Source: Streptosporangium album (GTDB lineage: Bacteria; Actinomycetota; Actinomycetes; Streptosporangiales; Streptosporangiaceae). From it: 64,000 nt of DNA. This document shows positions 8,166 through 16,136 of this stretch, piece by piece. Each line of letters opens with the position of its first letter. The stretch's first letter is position 1. Position numbers and translations under genes: made by a program. Under the pieces are notes generated by a model that saw only the letters and a program-made list of their open reading frames with translations, did no database searches and had not been told where the DNA came from. Location of the stretch: positions 744,001 to 808,000 of the forward strand of contig NZ_JACHJU010000003.1 in the NCBI RefSeq assembly GCF_014203795.1, read 5' to 3'.

Positions 8166-8444
8166 ATGACCACCCCGTCCCCGGAAGGTCCCACCGGGCA
8201 GGTGCGGAAGGCGCCCTCCGTCTCCTGCGTGTTCATCTGCCACGACGGCCACGGCCGGGTGCTGCTGGCCCGGCGCGGCGCCGGTGCGCGGGGCGAGCCC
8301 GGCACGTGGGACTGCGGCGCCGGGGCGTTGGAGTACGGCGAGCCGCACAAGTTCGACGAGCTGGGCTGGTTCACGCCGGACGCGCTGCCGTACCCGCTGC
8401 ATTCGCAGCTCGCCGAGAGCCTCCGGCTTTTCGCTTCACGGTGA
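8166..8444 (+). pseudogene. NUDIX hydrolase with in-frame internal deletion of the Nudix box
   Basis: The 92-residue frame starts like an intact NUDIX protein (SCVFICHDGHGRVLLARRG, then GTWDCGAGALEYGE) and then jumps straight to the family's C-terminus (PHKFDELGWFTPDALP...LAESL). The Nudix box GX5EX7REUXEEXGU, which should follow GALEYGE, is missing, together with about 50 residues. The start ATG 8166 and a GGAGG site remain good. The junction GE-PHK could come from recombination between two GGCGAG-type short repeats, since the C-terminal part of intact relatives often reads GEPHKF. Catalysis is not possible with this sequence. It follows the HAD gene by 19 bases. Confidence 0.75.
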
Positions 8445-8496
8445 GCATGCTCCTTCTCCCATAAAGTCCGCTTCATAGAACGGGGGGATGCGCCGC

Positions 8497-9042
8497 ATGT
8501 CATCGGAGCCTGGGCGTTTCATCGTTGTCACCGGCGGTCCGGGATCGGGTAAGAGCACGCTGATCGACCGCCTGCAGGAGGCCGGTTACGCGCGCTCGGA
8601 CGAGGCGGGCCGCGGCATCATCCAGGATCAGGTGGCGATCGGCGGGCGGGCGCTGCCCTGGGTCGATCCGGACCTGTTCGCCGAGGCGATGCTCTGCTGG
8701 GAGCTGCGGTCCTACCGCCTTGCCGTGGCACATTCCGCGCTCGCCTTCTTCGACCGCGGGATCCCGGACATCGTGGGCTACCTGCGTCTCGAAGGACGCC
8801 CGGTCCCGCCGCACATCCACGCCGCGGCGCAGAGGTTCCGCTACCACCACCGCGTGCTGGTCGCGCCCCCGTGGCCGGAGATCTACGAGCAGGACGACGA
8901 GCGCAGACAGTCGTTCGAGACGGCGCGGCGGACGTACGAATCCATGGTCGCCACCTACACGGAGTACGGTTACGAGCTGGTGACGCTCCCCCGCGTGCCC
9001 GTAAGGGAACGGCTCCGGTTCGTGACCGGCTGGATCGGCTGA
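8497..9042 (+). CDS. AAA family ATPase/kinase-like P-loop protein
   Basis: A 181-residue single-domain P-loop protein: FIVVTGGPGSGKSTLIDRL is the Walker A, FFDRGIPD the likely Walker B/acidic site, and RRTYESMVATYTEYGYELVTLP the closing helix and strand. It fits the AAA_28-type family of predicted small kinases (COG3911 type) whose substrates are mostly unknown. A G6 run sits against ATG 8488 but nine bases before ATG 8497, so the latter is preferred. Confidence 0.75.
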   Translation: MSSEPGRFIVVTGGPGSGKSTLIDRLQEAGYARSDEAGRGIIQDQVAIGGRALPWVDPDLFAEAMLCWELRSYRLAVAHSALAFFDRGIPDIVGYLRLEGRPVPPHIHAAAQRFRYHHRVLVAPPWPEIYEQDDERRQSFETARRTYESMVATYTEYGYELVTLPRVPVRERLRFVTGWIG

Positions 9043-9056
9043 CCGCCCCCGCCGGC

Positions 9057-10307
9057 TCAGGTCCGGGAGCGGGTGCCGGGTGGCGCCGGAGAGGCCTGCT
9101 CCTGCTCTCCCTCCCCCACGGTGAGCCGCCCGCGACGCCCGAGGCGGTGGACGGCGAACGCGCACGCGCCCCCCAGGGCCGACAGGACGACCCACGGCAG
9201 CGCGGTGGATCCGCTGTCCAGCAGCAGGCCGGTCAGCAGGTTGCCCAGGGCGATGCCGACCCCGGCCACGGTGTTGTAGAGGCCGTAGTGCGTGGCCACC
9301 AACCGGCCGCCGGCCAGCGAGACGACGGTGTCCATCTCGAAGGGGTAGGTCAGCGTCGTGGCGAGCGTCAGCAGCACCGCGCAGAGCAGGACCGCCCCCA
9401 CCCGTGGCACGGCGGAGTGCGGCCATGCCGCACCGGTCAGCGCCAGGGGCAGGAAGGCCACCGCCATGAGAAGCAGGCCACGGGTGATGGCCTGAGGGTG
9501 GGACCAGCGGCGCCGGGCCCAGTCGGTGATGCGGAGCTGACCGGCGATGGCGACGACGGCCGAGAGCACGAACAGCACACTGACGGCACCGGCGCCGTCC
9601 AGCTGCAGCGGGAGCGCCAGATACAGCTGGAACGACAGCACGTACGAGCCGGCCATCGCCAGCGAGAACAGCAGGAACGACCGGCCCGACAGCACGGTCC
9701 GCCAGTCGGCGAGGACCCCCGCGCCGGCGGTGGCGTCGCCGGTGCGACACCGGGGCAGCGCGCGGATCTGGAGCACGGTCAGCGCCGCGAAGACGGCCGC
9801 CGCGGTCAGGCAGGCCAGCCGGAAGTCCACCGCGACCAGGGCCAGCCCGATGAGCGGCCCCACCAGGATGCCGGCCTGGTAGAAGACGTTGAACAGGGCG
9901 AACGCCTCCACCCGCCGGTCGGCGGCGTCATGGGCGAGGTAGGCGCGTACGGCCGGGTTGAACAGGGCTCCGGCGAACCCGGTCGCGGCCGAGGCGACCA
10001 GCAGGGCCGGGAGGGAGTCGACCAGTCCCAGCAGGGCGAAGCCCGCGGTGCGCAGCAGGCATCCGGCGACGATGACGGGCTTGTAGCCGAGCCGGTCGGC
10101 CAGGGTACCGCCGAGCAGGAACAGGCCCTGCTGACTGAGGTTGCGCACCCCGAGCACCAGCCCGACCGTCCAGGCGGCCATGCCCAGCCCGCCGGACAGG
10201 TGGCCGGCCAGGTAGGGCATCAGCATGTAGAAGCCGATGTTGATGGTGAGCTGGTTGAGCATGAGCAGCTGGACGCTGCGGTCGAAGGAACGCAGACGCC
10301 GCCACAT
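9057..10307 (-). CDS. MFS transporter
   Basis: A 416-residue membrane protein with about 12 predicted helices. The loop 2-3 signature GGTLADRLGYKPVI (GxLaDRxGRR type) and the early LMLNQLTINIGFYMLMPYLAGHL mark a drug/metabolite exporter of the major facilitator superfamily. Its ATG overlaps the stop of the cysteine synthase homologue by one base (TGATG), so the two are translationally coupled. The coupling suggests that it exports the product of that enzyme. Confidence 0.88.
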   Translation of the reverse strand: MWRRLRSFDRSVQLLMLNQLTINIGFYMLMPYLAGHLSGGLGMAAWTVGLVLGVRNLSQQGLFLLGGTLADRLGYKPVIVAGCLLRTAGFALLGLVDSLPALLVASAATGFAGALFNPAVRAYLAHDAADRRVEAFALFNVFYQAGILVGPLIGLALVAVDFRLACLTAAAVFAALTVLQIRALPRCRTGDATAGAGVLADWRTVLSGRSFLLFSLAMAGSYVLSFQLYLALPLQLDGAGAVSVLFVLSAVVAIAGQLRITDWARRRWSHPQAITRGLLLMAVAFLPLALTGAAWPHSAVPRVGAVLLCAVLLTLATTLTYPFEMDTVVSLAGGRLVATHYGLYNTVAGVGIALGNLLTGLLLDSGSTALPWVVLSALGGACAFAVHRLGRRGRLTVGEGEQEQASPAPPGTRSRT

Positions 10308-11365
10308 CAGGAGCTCACCACCGTGGCGCAGCGGGTCCAGCGCGACACCTCGGCGTCGCCGGGGTGGGCGATCTCGTCGGGCTCGTCGGCCGGAGGGCGG
10401 TCGAGCAGGTCGTGCGCGGCGCAGTAGGCGTCGTCGAAGACCGTGGTGTAGTAGCGAGCGGGCCCGTCGGGGAAGATCGCCACGATGCGGGTGTGCGGTG
10501 GCAGCACGCGGGCGTACCACGCGGCGACCACGGTGACGGCTCCGACACTCCAGCCGCCGGTGGTGTAGTGGGTGGCGGCCAGCCGGCGGCTGGCCCACAC
10601 CGCCTCGTGCGGGGCGACCCAGTGCACCTCGTCGAACGCGTCGTAGGCGACGTTGCGCGGGCGGATGCTGCTGCCGAGACCGCGCATCAGCCGGGGCCGC
10701 GCCGGCTGTCCGAAGATCGTCGACCCGGTGGCGTCCACGCCGATCAGGCGCGTGCGCGGGGAGAAGCGGCGCAGCACGTCGATGATGCCCGCCGAGTGCC
10801 CTCCGGTGCCGACGCTGCACACCAGCACGTCGACCCGGCCCACCTGGGTGATCAGCTCGTGGGCCAGCCCCGCGTAGGCGTCGACGTTGTCGGGGTTGTC
10901 GTACTGGCGGGCCCAGTAGGCCTCCGGATGGACTCTGAGCAGCTCCTCCACCCGGTCCAGGCGGGCCTGCTGCCAGCCGCCCACCGGGTGCGGCTCGGTG
11001 ACGGTCTCGATGCGCGTGCCGTAGGCGGCCAGCATGCCGTGCACGATGGCCTCCATGCCGGGGTCGGAGACCACCGTGACCGGGTGGCCGTGCACGATTC
11101 CGGCCAGGGCGAGCCCCAGGCCGAAGGTTCCGGAGCTGGAGTCGACGATCATCGCGCCCGGGGCGAGCTCGCCGCGGGCACGGGCGCGCTGGACGATGTG
11201 CAGCGCGGGACGGTCTTTCAGACCGCCGGGGTTGGTCCCCTCCAGCTTGGCCCAGAAGGCCCGGCCTTCGGGGGCGAAGGGTTCACCGATCCGGCAGACA
11301 GGTGTCTTGCCCACCAGGTCGGTGAGGCGGGGCGATTGGACGTGGACAGTGGAAATTGACGACAT
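10307..11365 (-). CDS. PLP-dependent cysteine synthase family protein
   Basis: A 352-residue fold-type II PLP enzyme. Lys50 in GGLKDRPAL is the Schiff-base Lys (SxKDRxA motif), VDSSSGTFGLGLA is the substrate/pyridoxal loop, and CSVGTGGHSAGI binds the phosphate. CysK-type enzymes replace an acetyl or phosphate group of activated serine with sulfide or another nucleophile. It lacks the typical NPGGSVKDR, so it may be a specialised paralogue making a Cys-like amino acid. It lies between a small membrane protein gene and a coupled MFS exporter. Start ATG 11365 follows AAGGG; longer frames upstream have no ribosome site. Confidence 0.85.
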   Translation of the reverse strand: MSSISTVHVQSPRLTDLVGKTPVCRIGEPFAPEGRAFWAKLEGTNPGGLKDRPALHIVQRARARGELAPGAMIVDSSSGTFGLGLALAGIVHGHPVTVVSDPGMEAIVHGMLAAYGTRIETVTEPHPVGGWQQARLDRVEELLRVHPEAYWARQYDNPDNVDAYAGLAHELITQVGRVDVLVCSVGTGGHSAGIIDVLRRFSPRTRLIGVDATGSTIFGQPARPRLMRGLGSSIRPRNVAYDAFDEVHWVAPHEAVWASRRLAATHYTTGGWSVGAVTVVAAWYARVLPPHTRIVAIFPDGPARYYTTVFDDAYCAAHDLLDRPPADEPDEIAHPGDAEVSRWTRCATVVSS

Positions 11366-11447
11366 GATGCACCCTTGTGATGGTCGTTGGTCCGTGACGG
11401 CGTGCCGGTGAGCCGCGCGTCCGGTGGACGGCGGCGCTCTGCGCGCG

Positions 11448-11831
11448 TCAGCAGCGACAGACCTCAAGGGTGTGGGTGAGGACGGACCGTGCCCGATATC
11501 CGTCCGGTGGAGCTCTTCCCTGCCGGCCGAGCAGGAGCGAGGCCGAGGACAGGGCGGCGGTGTCGGCCCGGGTGACGACGTGGTCCACCTGGACCGGCGG
11601 CGCGGACCACACGGCGGGGAGCACGCATTCGACCGCGTGGGCCTGTTCGCAGTGATGGTCCTGAGACGACGGGTGGGAATCGACGGTGACGGCCGCCTCG
11701 GCCCGGCACATCCGATCCTTGTACGGGATCGCGGCGTGGCTCCACATGTGGATCATCGTGATGATTCCGAGCAGCAGGACAAGCCACACGGCCACGCGTG
11801 GCTTGGTCTGATCCGCCCACTTCATACTCAT
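11448..11831 (-). CDS. small His/Cys-rich membrane protein, DUF6153-like
   Basis: A 127-residue protein with one clear membrane helix (about 13-31, VAVWLVLLLGIITMIHMW), then a His/Cys-rich external part (HPSSQDHHCEQAH, C at VECVLP), a GRAPPD motif and a C-terminus ending SVLTHTLEVCRC. GRAPP plus a short hydrophobic end is typical of DUF6153 proteins, whose role is unknown; the CRC end is notable. It is the first gene of an operon with the cysteine synthase homologue (83 bases later) and the MFS exporter. The clustered His and Cys could bind metal. Its start has no strong ribosome site and may be leaderless. Confidence 0.6.
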   Translation of the reverse strand: MSMKWADQTKPRVAVWLVLLLGIITMIHMWSHAAIPYKDRMCRAEAAVTVDSHPSSQDHHCEQAHAVECVLPAVWSAPPVQVDHVVTRADTAALSSASLLLGRQGRAPPDGYRARSVLTHTLEVCRC

Positions 11832-11960
11832 ATCTAGTGACTTAATGTACTCGCATCACTACCCAGAGTGAAATCGTGGGGTGGTCTTCATGTCGGGAAG
11901 TCCTCTCGGAGGGCCGTCACGACGGTGACGCGGGCCGGCCGCCGCCGGACCGTGAATCCG

Positions 11961-13274
11961 TCAGCGGCGGAAGCGCCGGGCGAGGTCCCGCACCGCCACC
12001 GCGAGCAGGTCGACGTCGGCCTGGGAGGTGAAAAGCGCCGGGGTCACCCGGACGCAGTCACCCTTGACGGGCCCGCCCCGCCGTACCGTGAAGATCCGGT
12101 AGCGCTCGAACAGCTGAGTGGTGAGCGCGACGTTGTCGGCCTCCGAGACGCGGCCGGCTATCCGGAACGCGGTGATCGTCCCGTACATGGCCGGCTCCTC
12201 GGGGGTGAGGATCTCCACGTTGGGAAGGTCACGCACCTGGTGGACCCAGCGGTCGCGCAGGAAACGCAGACGCGCCTGCTTGACCTCCGCCCCCAGGGTG
12301 TCGTGGAAGTCCAGGGCGGTGTCCACCGTGAGGACCGGCGCCACGTCCAGGGTGCCGGACTGGACGCGTGAGCGGATGTCGCCGGCGGGATAGGTCTCGT
12401 CGGCGTAGGCCAGGTCGATGTCGGCCAGGCGCCCCTTGCGGATGTAGAGGAACCCGCTCCCCAGCGGCGCCCCCATCCACTTGTGCAGGGAGAACCCGGC
12501 GAAGTCGGCGTCGAGGTCGCCCATGGTGAAGTCGAGCTGTCCCCACGAGTGGGCGGCGTCGACGATGACGTCGACGTTCCTTTCCCGGGCCATCTCGACG
12601 ATCTCCCGTACCGGCAGCACGAGACCGGTGCGGTTGTTCATGTGGCTGAGCAGGAGCAGCCTGACCCGGGGGTGGTCGCGCAGAGCCTTGGCGTAGGCGT
12701 CCAGCGACGCCTGGCGGGTCGCCGGCTCGGGGACGGCCATCCGCTCGACGCTCACCCCGCGCCGGCCGCGCAGCCAGTTCATGGAGTACTGCATGCTGTG
12801 GTAGTCGAGATCGGTGTACATCACCGCGTCCCCCGGACGGAGCCGGCGGTAGCCGGCGATCAGGTTCTGCAGGGCTTCGGTGCCGCCGCGGGTGAGGGCG
12901 ATCTCCTCCGCGAGCACGCCGAGGACGGTGGCGATACGCTGCCGCACCTGATCGGCTCTGGCCTTGTAGGTGGTGCGCAGCAGGTAGGAGTTCTGCTCGT
13001 TCAGATAGTCCACGTTGCGGTGGTAGGCCTGGCGTACCGGCTCGGGCATGATCCCGTAGTAACCGTTCTCCAGGTTGACGAAGTCCGGGCTGACCCGGTA
13101 CTGCTGGGCGACGGTGCGCCAGAAGCCCTCGTCCCTGGCCAGCAGGCCGGGTGCGACCCCGGCGGGAACGACCGGCGGGGCGATGGGAGGCAACGCGGAG
13201 GCGGACGCCCGCGGAGCGAGGGTGGCGGCCAGTCCGCCGAGCCCGGCGACCATCTGACGTCTGGATATGACCAT
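11961..13274 (-). CDS. aminotransferase class V-fold PLP enzyme with Tat signal
   Basis: A 437-residue fold-type I PLP enzyme. The N-terminus SRRQMVAGLGGLAATLAPRASASA is a twin-arginine signal with an AxA-type cleavage site near residue 27, so the folded holoenzyme should leave the cytoplasm. VDAAHS (Asp239) and SLHKWMGAP (Lys265) are the pyridoxal-binding Asp and Schiff-base Lys. The overall pattern matches isopenicillin-N epimerase/cysteine desulfurase-like proteins. The substrate is unknown. Start ATG 13274 has GGAG seven bases upstream. It stands alone, convergent with nothing close. Confidence 0.85.
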   Translation of the reverse strand: MVISRRQMVAGLGGLAATLAPRASASALPPIAPPVVPAGVAPGLLARDEGFWRTVAQQYRVSPDFVNLENGYYGIMPEPVRQAYHRNVDYLNEQNSYLLRTTYKARADQVRQRIATVLGVLAEEIALTRGGTEALQNLIAGYRRLRPGDAVMYTDLDYHSMQYSMNWLRGRRGVSVERMAVPEPATRQASLDAYAKALRDHPRVRLLLLSHMNNRTGLVLPVREIVEMARERNVDVIVDAAHSWGQLDFTMGDLDADFAGFSLHKWMGAPLGSGFLYIRKGRLADIDLAYADETYPAGDIRSRVQSGTLDVAPVLTVDTALDFHDTLGAEVKQARLRFLRDRWVHQVRDLPNVEILTPEEPAMYGTITAFRIAGRVSEADNVALTTQLFERYRIFTVRRGGPVKGDCVRVTPALFTSQADVDLLAVAVRDLARRFRR

Positions 13275-13440
13275 CGGAGCACTCCACGCGGGGCAGTGAG
13301 GATCCGCCCCCCGGCGGAACCTCGGGCGATTCCAGCGATCGGTCTCCAGTGTGCGTCGGTCCCGCCCCCGGGGTCCGCATCCCCGCCGTGCGGGCGTGGC
13401 GTGCCGCCCTCATCGCCGACGGGCTCCCCCGGGGGGCGGC

Positions 13441-13467
13441 TTGACAGCTCTTTGGTGGGGGTATGGG
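13441..13467 (+). promoter_or_regulatory. candidate promoter of P450-remnant/ferredoxin unit
   Basis: A perfect TTGACA (13441-13446) and TATGGG (13462-13467) with 15 bases between lie about 30 bases before the P450 remnant. The spacing is short, so the exact -10 is uncertain. Confidence 0.4.
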
Positions 13468-13497
13468 GACATGCGTCTACCTGCGAGGAGCTGTGTC

Positions 13498-13626
13498 ATG
13501 ACCGAGGCCCTGTCCCGTCCGGTGACCTTCCCGATGACCCGTGAAAACCCCCTGGGCCCTCCTGGGGAGACGCGACGGCCCAATATGACCGTCTACGGCG
13601 TGCACCGGCTGCCGGTCACCTGGTAG
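13498..13626 (+). pseudogene. cytochrome P450 reduced to its two ends by in-frame deletion
   Basis: This 42-codon frame keeps a consensus promoter, a GAGGAG ribosome site at 13485-13490, the ATG and the stop. Its first 23 residues (MTEALSRPVTFPMTRENP...) match the N-terminus of bacterial P450s of the CYP105-like kind, and its last 19 (RRPNMTVYGVHRLPVTW) are the typical P450 C-terminus. The roughly 360 residues between, including the I helix, ExxR and the haem Cys, are gone. A ferredoxin gene follows 40 bases later, the normal redox partner position. The product cannot bind haem; translation may only serve to lead into the ferredoxin. Confidence 0.8.
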
Positions 13627-13666
13627 AGATCAACGGGTAAGGACGATCCGCAAGAAGGGAAGAACA

Positions 13667-13858
13667 ATGAAGATCACAGCGGACACCGACGTCTGCATCG
13701 GGGCCGGCATGTGCGCGCTCACCGTGCCGGAGGTCTTCGACCAGAGCGAGGAGGAGGGGACCGTGGTGGTGCTCGACGGCGAGCCTCCCGCCTCGCTGGA
13801 GGCGGCGGTCCGCCGCGCCGTGCAACTGTGCCCCTCGGGGGCCCTATCCGTCTCCTGA
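13667..13858 (+). CDS. [3Fe-4S] ferredoxin
   Basis: A 63-residue ferredoxin with CIGAGMC near residues 10-16 and a C-terminal CPSGAL, that is, the CxxxxxC...CP pattern of actinobacterial P450-partner ferredoxins carrying a 3Fe-4S cluster. It would pass electrons from a reductase to a P450. Its cognate P450 directly upstream is reduced to a remnant, so it is either orphaned or serves a P450 elsewhere. Its end overlaps the convergent alpha/beta hydrolase gene by 15 bases. Confidence 0.92.
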   Translation: MKITADTDVCIGAGMCALTVPEVFDQSEEEGTVVVLDGEPPASLEAAVRRAVQLCPSGALSVS

Positions 13859-15019
13859 CGGGGTGGCGAGGCGGGCGGCCTGCGTGTCGCGGGCAGCGTT
13901 GAGGAGCCCGCGGGACGGGCCCGGGGTCCCGAAGTCGGCGATCACCCCGGCCGTCGCCCGCCAGATCGGGGAGGCGGGGTCGATGACGTCGAAATGATCG
14001 CCCGACATTTCGAGATATGTCACCTGATCGCCTGCGGCCTGGGCGGCTCTCGCGTACTGCCTGCCCAGGTCGACCAGGTCCAGGTCGTCACCGCCGCCCT
14101 GCACGATGAGCTGGGGCGTCCCCAGCGGGAGACGCTCCAGCGGGCTGGAACGCCCGTAGACCTCGGGCACCTGCGCCGCGGGGCCGCCGAGGGCGGCGGC
14201 GACCGCGCCGGAGCTGAGATGCCTGCGGTCGCCCTCCACCAGGTCGAGGACCCCTGCCAGCGAGACGGCCAGGCTGATCCGGGAGTCGTCGGCCGCGGCG
14301 CGCAGGGCGAGCTGCCCGCCCGTCGAGTGACCGACCGCCACGACCTGGCCGGACGCGCCCTCGGCCGCCCGGCCTATCGCCCGGGCGACATCCTCGGTCG
14401 TCGCGCCCCAGCCGTGCAGGTCGGGGCTCCGGTATTCGAGGTTCCAGGCGGCGAACCCTCGCTCGGCCAGGTCGACGCAGAGCGCGTCCATCAGGTCCGC
14501 ACCCCAGATCGAGCGCCAGTAGCCACCGTGCAGCAGCACCGCGACGGGCGTCGAACCGGTGGCCTCGCGCGGCAGCCGTACGTCCGCCCACTGGTCGGGG
14601 TGGTCACCGTAGGCGACCCTGCGGGCCGGCCACCGCAGCCGGTGGACGGCGTGCCTGATCGCCCACGCCAGTCCCCAGATTCCCCGCCCGTGCAGGTGGG
14701 TGCCCGCCGTGCCGTCCACGGGCGCGGCGAGCGGGGTGTCACGCTTGGTCACGTCGAGCCAGACCGCCTGGGGATGCCCGGCGTACAGGCCCCGGATCTC
14801 GGGGTCCGGTCCGGGCAGGACGACCAGGGCGCCCGGGAAGTCCAGGGTGTCCCGGAAGCCGGACAGGTCGGAGGCCGACACCACCTTCCCGCTGACGCCG
14901 AGAGCCGCGAACTCGCGGTCGGCCACCTCGGTGAGCAACCGGAGGTCGGCGACCAGGCCGGGGCCGGCGACCACGAGCGCATTGGGATTGGGAGGGATCA
15001 TCCATTTATTCTGCTCCAT
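13844..15019 (-). CDS. dehydroquinase II-like domain fused to alpha/beta hydrolase
   Basis: A protein of about 391 residues. The C-terminal domain (about 155-391) is an alpha/beta hydrolase: HGGYW (164-168) forms the oxyanion region as in kynurenine formamidase and Hsl-type esterases, GHSTGG holds Ser232, GGDDLD the acid and GDHFDV His342. The N-terminal 130 residues resemble a type II 3-dehydroquinate dehydratase fold (ALVVAGPGLVADLRLL, then GALVVLPGPDPEIRGLYAG, then GTHLHGRGIWGLAWAIRHAV), but the catalytic NPGAxTHTS and HLSN motifs are absent, so it is probably non-catalytic. Arylformamidase activity is conceivable given the tryptophan dioxygenase 8 kb away, but unproven. Start 15019 or 15004. 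Confidence 0.7.
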   Translation of the reverse strand: MEQNKWMIPPNPNALVVAGPGLVADLRLLTEVADREFAALGVSGKVVSASDLSGFRDTLDFPGALVVLPGPDPEIRGLYAGHPQAVWLDVTKRDTPLAAPVDGTAGTHLHGRGIWGLAWAIRHAVHRLRWPARRVAYGDHPDQWADVRLPREATGSTPVAVLLHGGYWRSIWGADLMDALCVDLAERGFAAWNLEYRSPDLHGWGATTEDVARAIGRAAEGASGQVVAVGHSTGGQLALRAAADDSRISLAVSLAGVLDLVEGDRRHLSSGAVAAALGGPAAQVPEVYGRSSPLERLPLGTPQLIVQGGGDDLDLVDLGRQYARAAQAAGDQVTYLEMSGDHFDVIDPASPIWRATAGVIADFGTPGPSRGLLNAARDTQAARLATPSGDG

Positions 15020-15030
15020 CCCATCCGAAT

Positions 15031-15192
15031 TTATGGCTCCGGCGTGTATGCCTTTGCCAACAGCTCCTCCGCGTCGTCCATACAGGACTCCAGAGCGCGC
15101 AGCGCCTCGGCCGTCCGGCCGTGCTCCATGAGTTCGGCCAGTTCCATGTTGCGGACGACGAAGGGTTCGTGGAAGGCGCGAGGGTTCTTCAT
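15031..15192 (-). pseudogene. short protein-like fragment, minus strand
   Basis: A 53-codon frame (MKNPRAFHEPFVVRNMELAE... to AKAYTPEP) with protein-like composition, alternating Glu/Ala/Leu helix pattern and no clear ribosome site. It abuts a second fragment on the other strand at 15191. I do not recognise the family. It may be the C-terminal remnant of a helical protein, or a genuine small gene. Confidence 0.35.
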
Positions 15193-15346
15193 GTACGGCA
15201 CCCGCACCTACCTGAGCCAGGACGGCGAGTCCCGCTACGCCTGGGACGGCGACGACGGGTGGAACGCGTTCTTCGTCCAGTCCGTGCGGCCCGTGGTCTA
15301 CGGAGAACGGATCCGCCCCGAGCCGATAGCGAAGTTGCATTTGTAA
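15191..15346 (+). pseudogene. short protein-like fragment, plus strand
   Basis: A 51-codon frame (MYGTRTYLSQDGESRYAWDG... to RPEPIAKLHL) rich in aromatic residues and clearly protein-like, ending in a TAA. No ribosome site precedes it, and the open frame upstream is antisense to the hydrolase gene. It looks like the C-terminal fragment of a lost gene. The family is not recognised. Confidence 0.35.
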
Positions 15347-15412
15347 TTTTTGAGATATTTGTCAGGCGGAACATCTCTAGCCGCGAGGCTGCTGAGGCGT
15401 TAGCGTCTGCGC

Positions 15413-15970
15413 ATGCGTCACGTTGAGATCTCCGGTAAGAGGCTCCGGCTGAGGGAAGTCACCGTCGCCGACGTGGACGCGCTGCACGCCGTCTACGGTG
15501 ACCCCACCGCCACCGAGCACCTGCCGTTCGACCCGCGCACCCGCGAAGAGGTCGAGGAGCTGGTCGCCCAGGCGCTGGAGGCCGCACAGGCCGAGCCCCG
15601 GCGGCTGTACGTGCTCGCGGTGATCGATCTGGACGACGGGGAGACCATCGGCGTCGCCCGGCTGCACATCGAGGCCGACCACCCGCACAGCGCGGAGATC
15701 GGCCTCGGCCTGCGCCCCGACCACTGGGGCCGGGGCATGGGCACCGACCTGATCCGGCTGATACTGATGTTCGGCTTCCGGGACCTGCGCCTGCACCGCG
15801 TCTGGGGTGCCCGCTCCCCCGCCAACACCGCCGCCCAGCTCGCGATGCTCGTCGCCGGGATGGTCGAGGAGGGCAGGATCAGGCATCACATCCGAGCGCG
15901 CGGCGCCTGGCGCGACTCCATCGTCCACTCGGCCCTGGAGGACGAGTGGGAGGGTCACAGGGACGGCTGA
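15413..15970 (+). CDS. GNAT acetyltransferase, RimJ/RimL-like
   Basis: A 185-residue single GNAT domain of the Acetyltransf_3 type: RLRLREVTVADVDALHAVYGDP at the N-terminus, GETIGVARL, SAEIGLGLRPDHWGRGMGTDLIRL (acetyl-CoA loop, GRGMGT) and RLHRVWGARSPANTAAQ, the usual HRV...N.AS segment. Such enzymes acetylate protein N-termini or small amines. Nothing nearby shows the target. Confidence 0.88.
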   Translation: MRHVEISGKRLRLREVTVADVDALHAVYGDPTATEHLPFDPRTREEVEELVAQALEAAQAEPRRLYVLAVIDLDDGETIGVARLHIEADHPHSAEIGLGLRPDHWGRGMGTDLIRLILMFGFRDLRLHRVWGARSPANTAAQLAMLVAGMVEEGRIRHHIRARGAWRDSIVHSALEDEWEGHRDG

Positions 15971-16136
15971 CCGGCCCGCGACAGCCGGCCGGGAGAGCGC
16001 CCGGCGCCCGGTGGCTCGGGGGTCGCGACGTCCGGTGCTCGGCGCGGCCCCGGACGGACCGCTCATGCGTCCGGCACGACGCCGCACACGGCGGCAATCC
16101 CCTCCGCGGAGGATGTCGTGACGGAATTGCTCCCAT

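Noticed and set aside
5700..15019. A full kynurenine pathway (dioxygenase, formamidase, kynureninase)
   Set aside because: The hydrolase and the class V enzyme are 6-8 kb from the dioxygenase, on separate units; the class V enzyme carries a Tat signal and looks like the isopenicillin epimerase group. No real cluster is supported.
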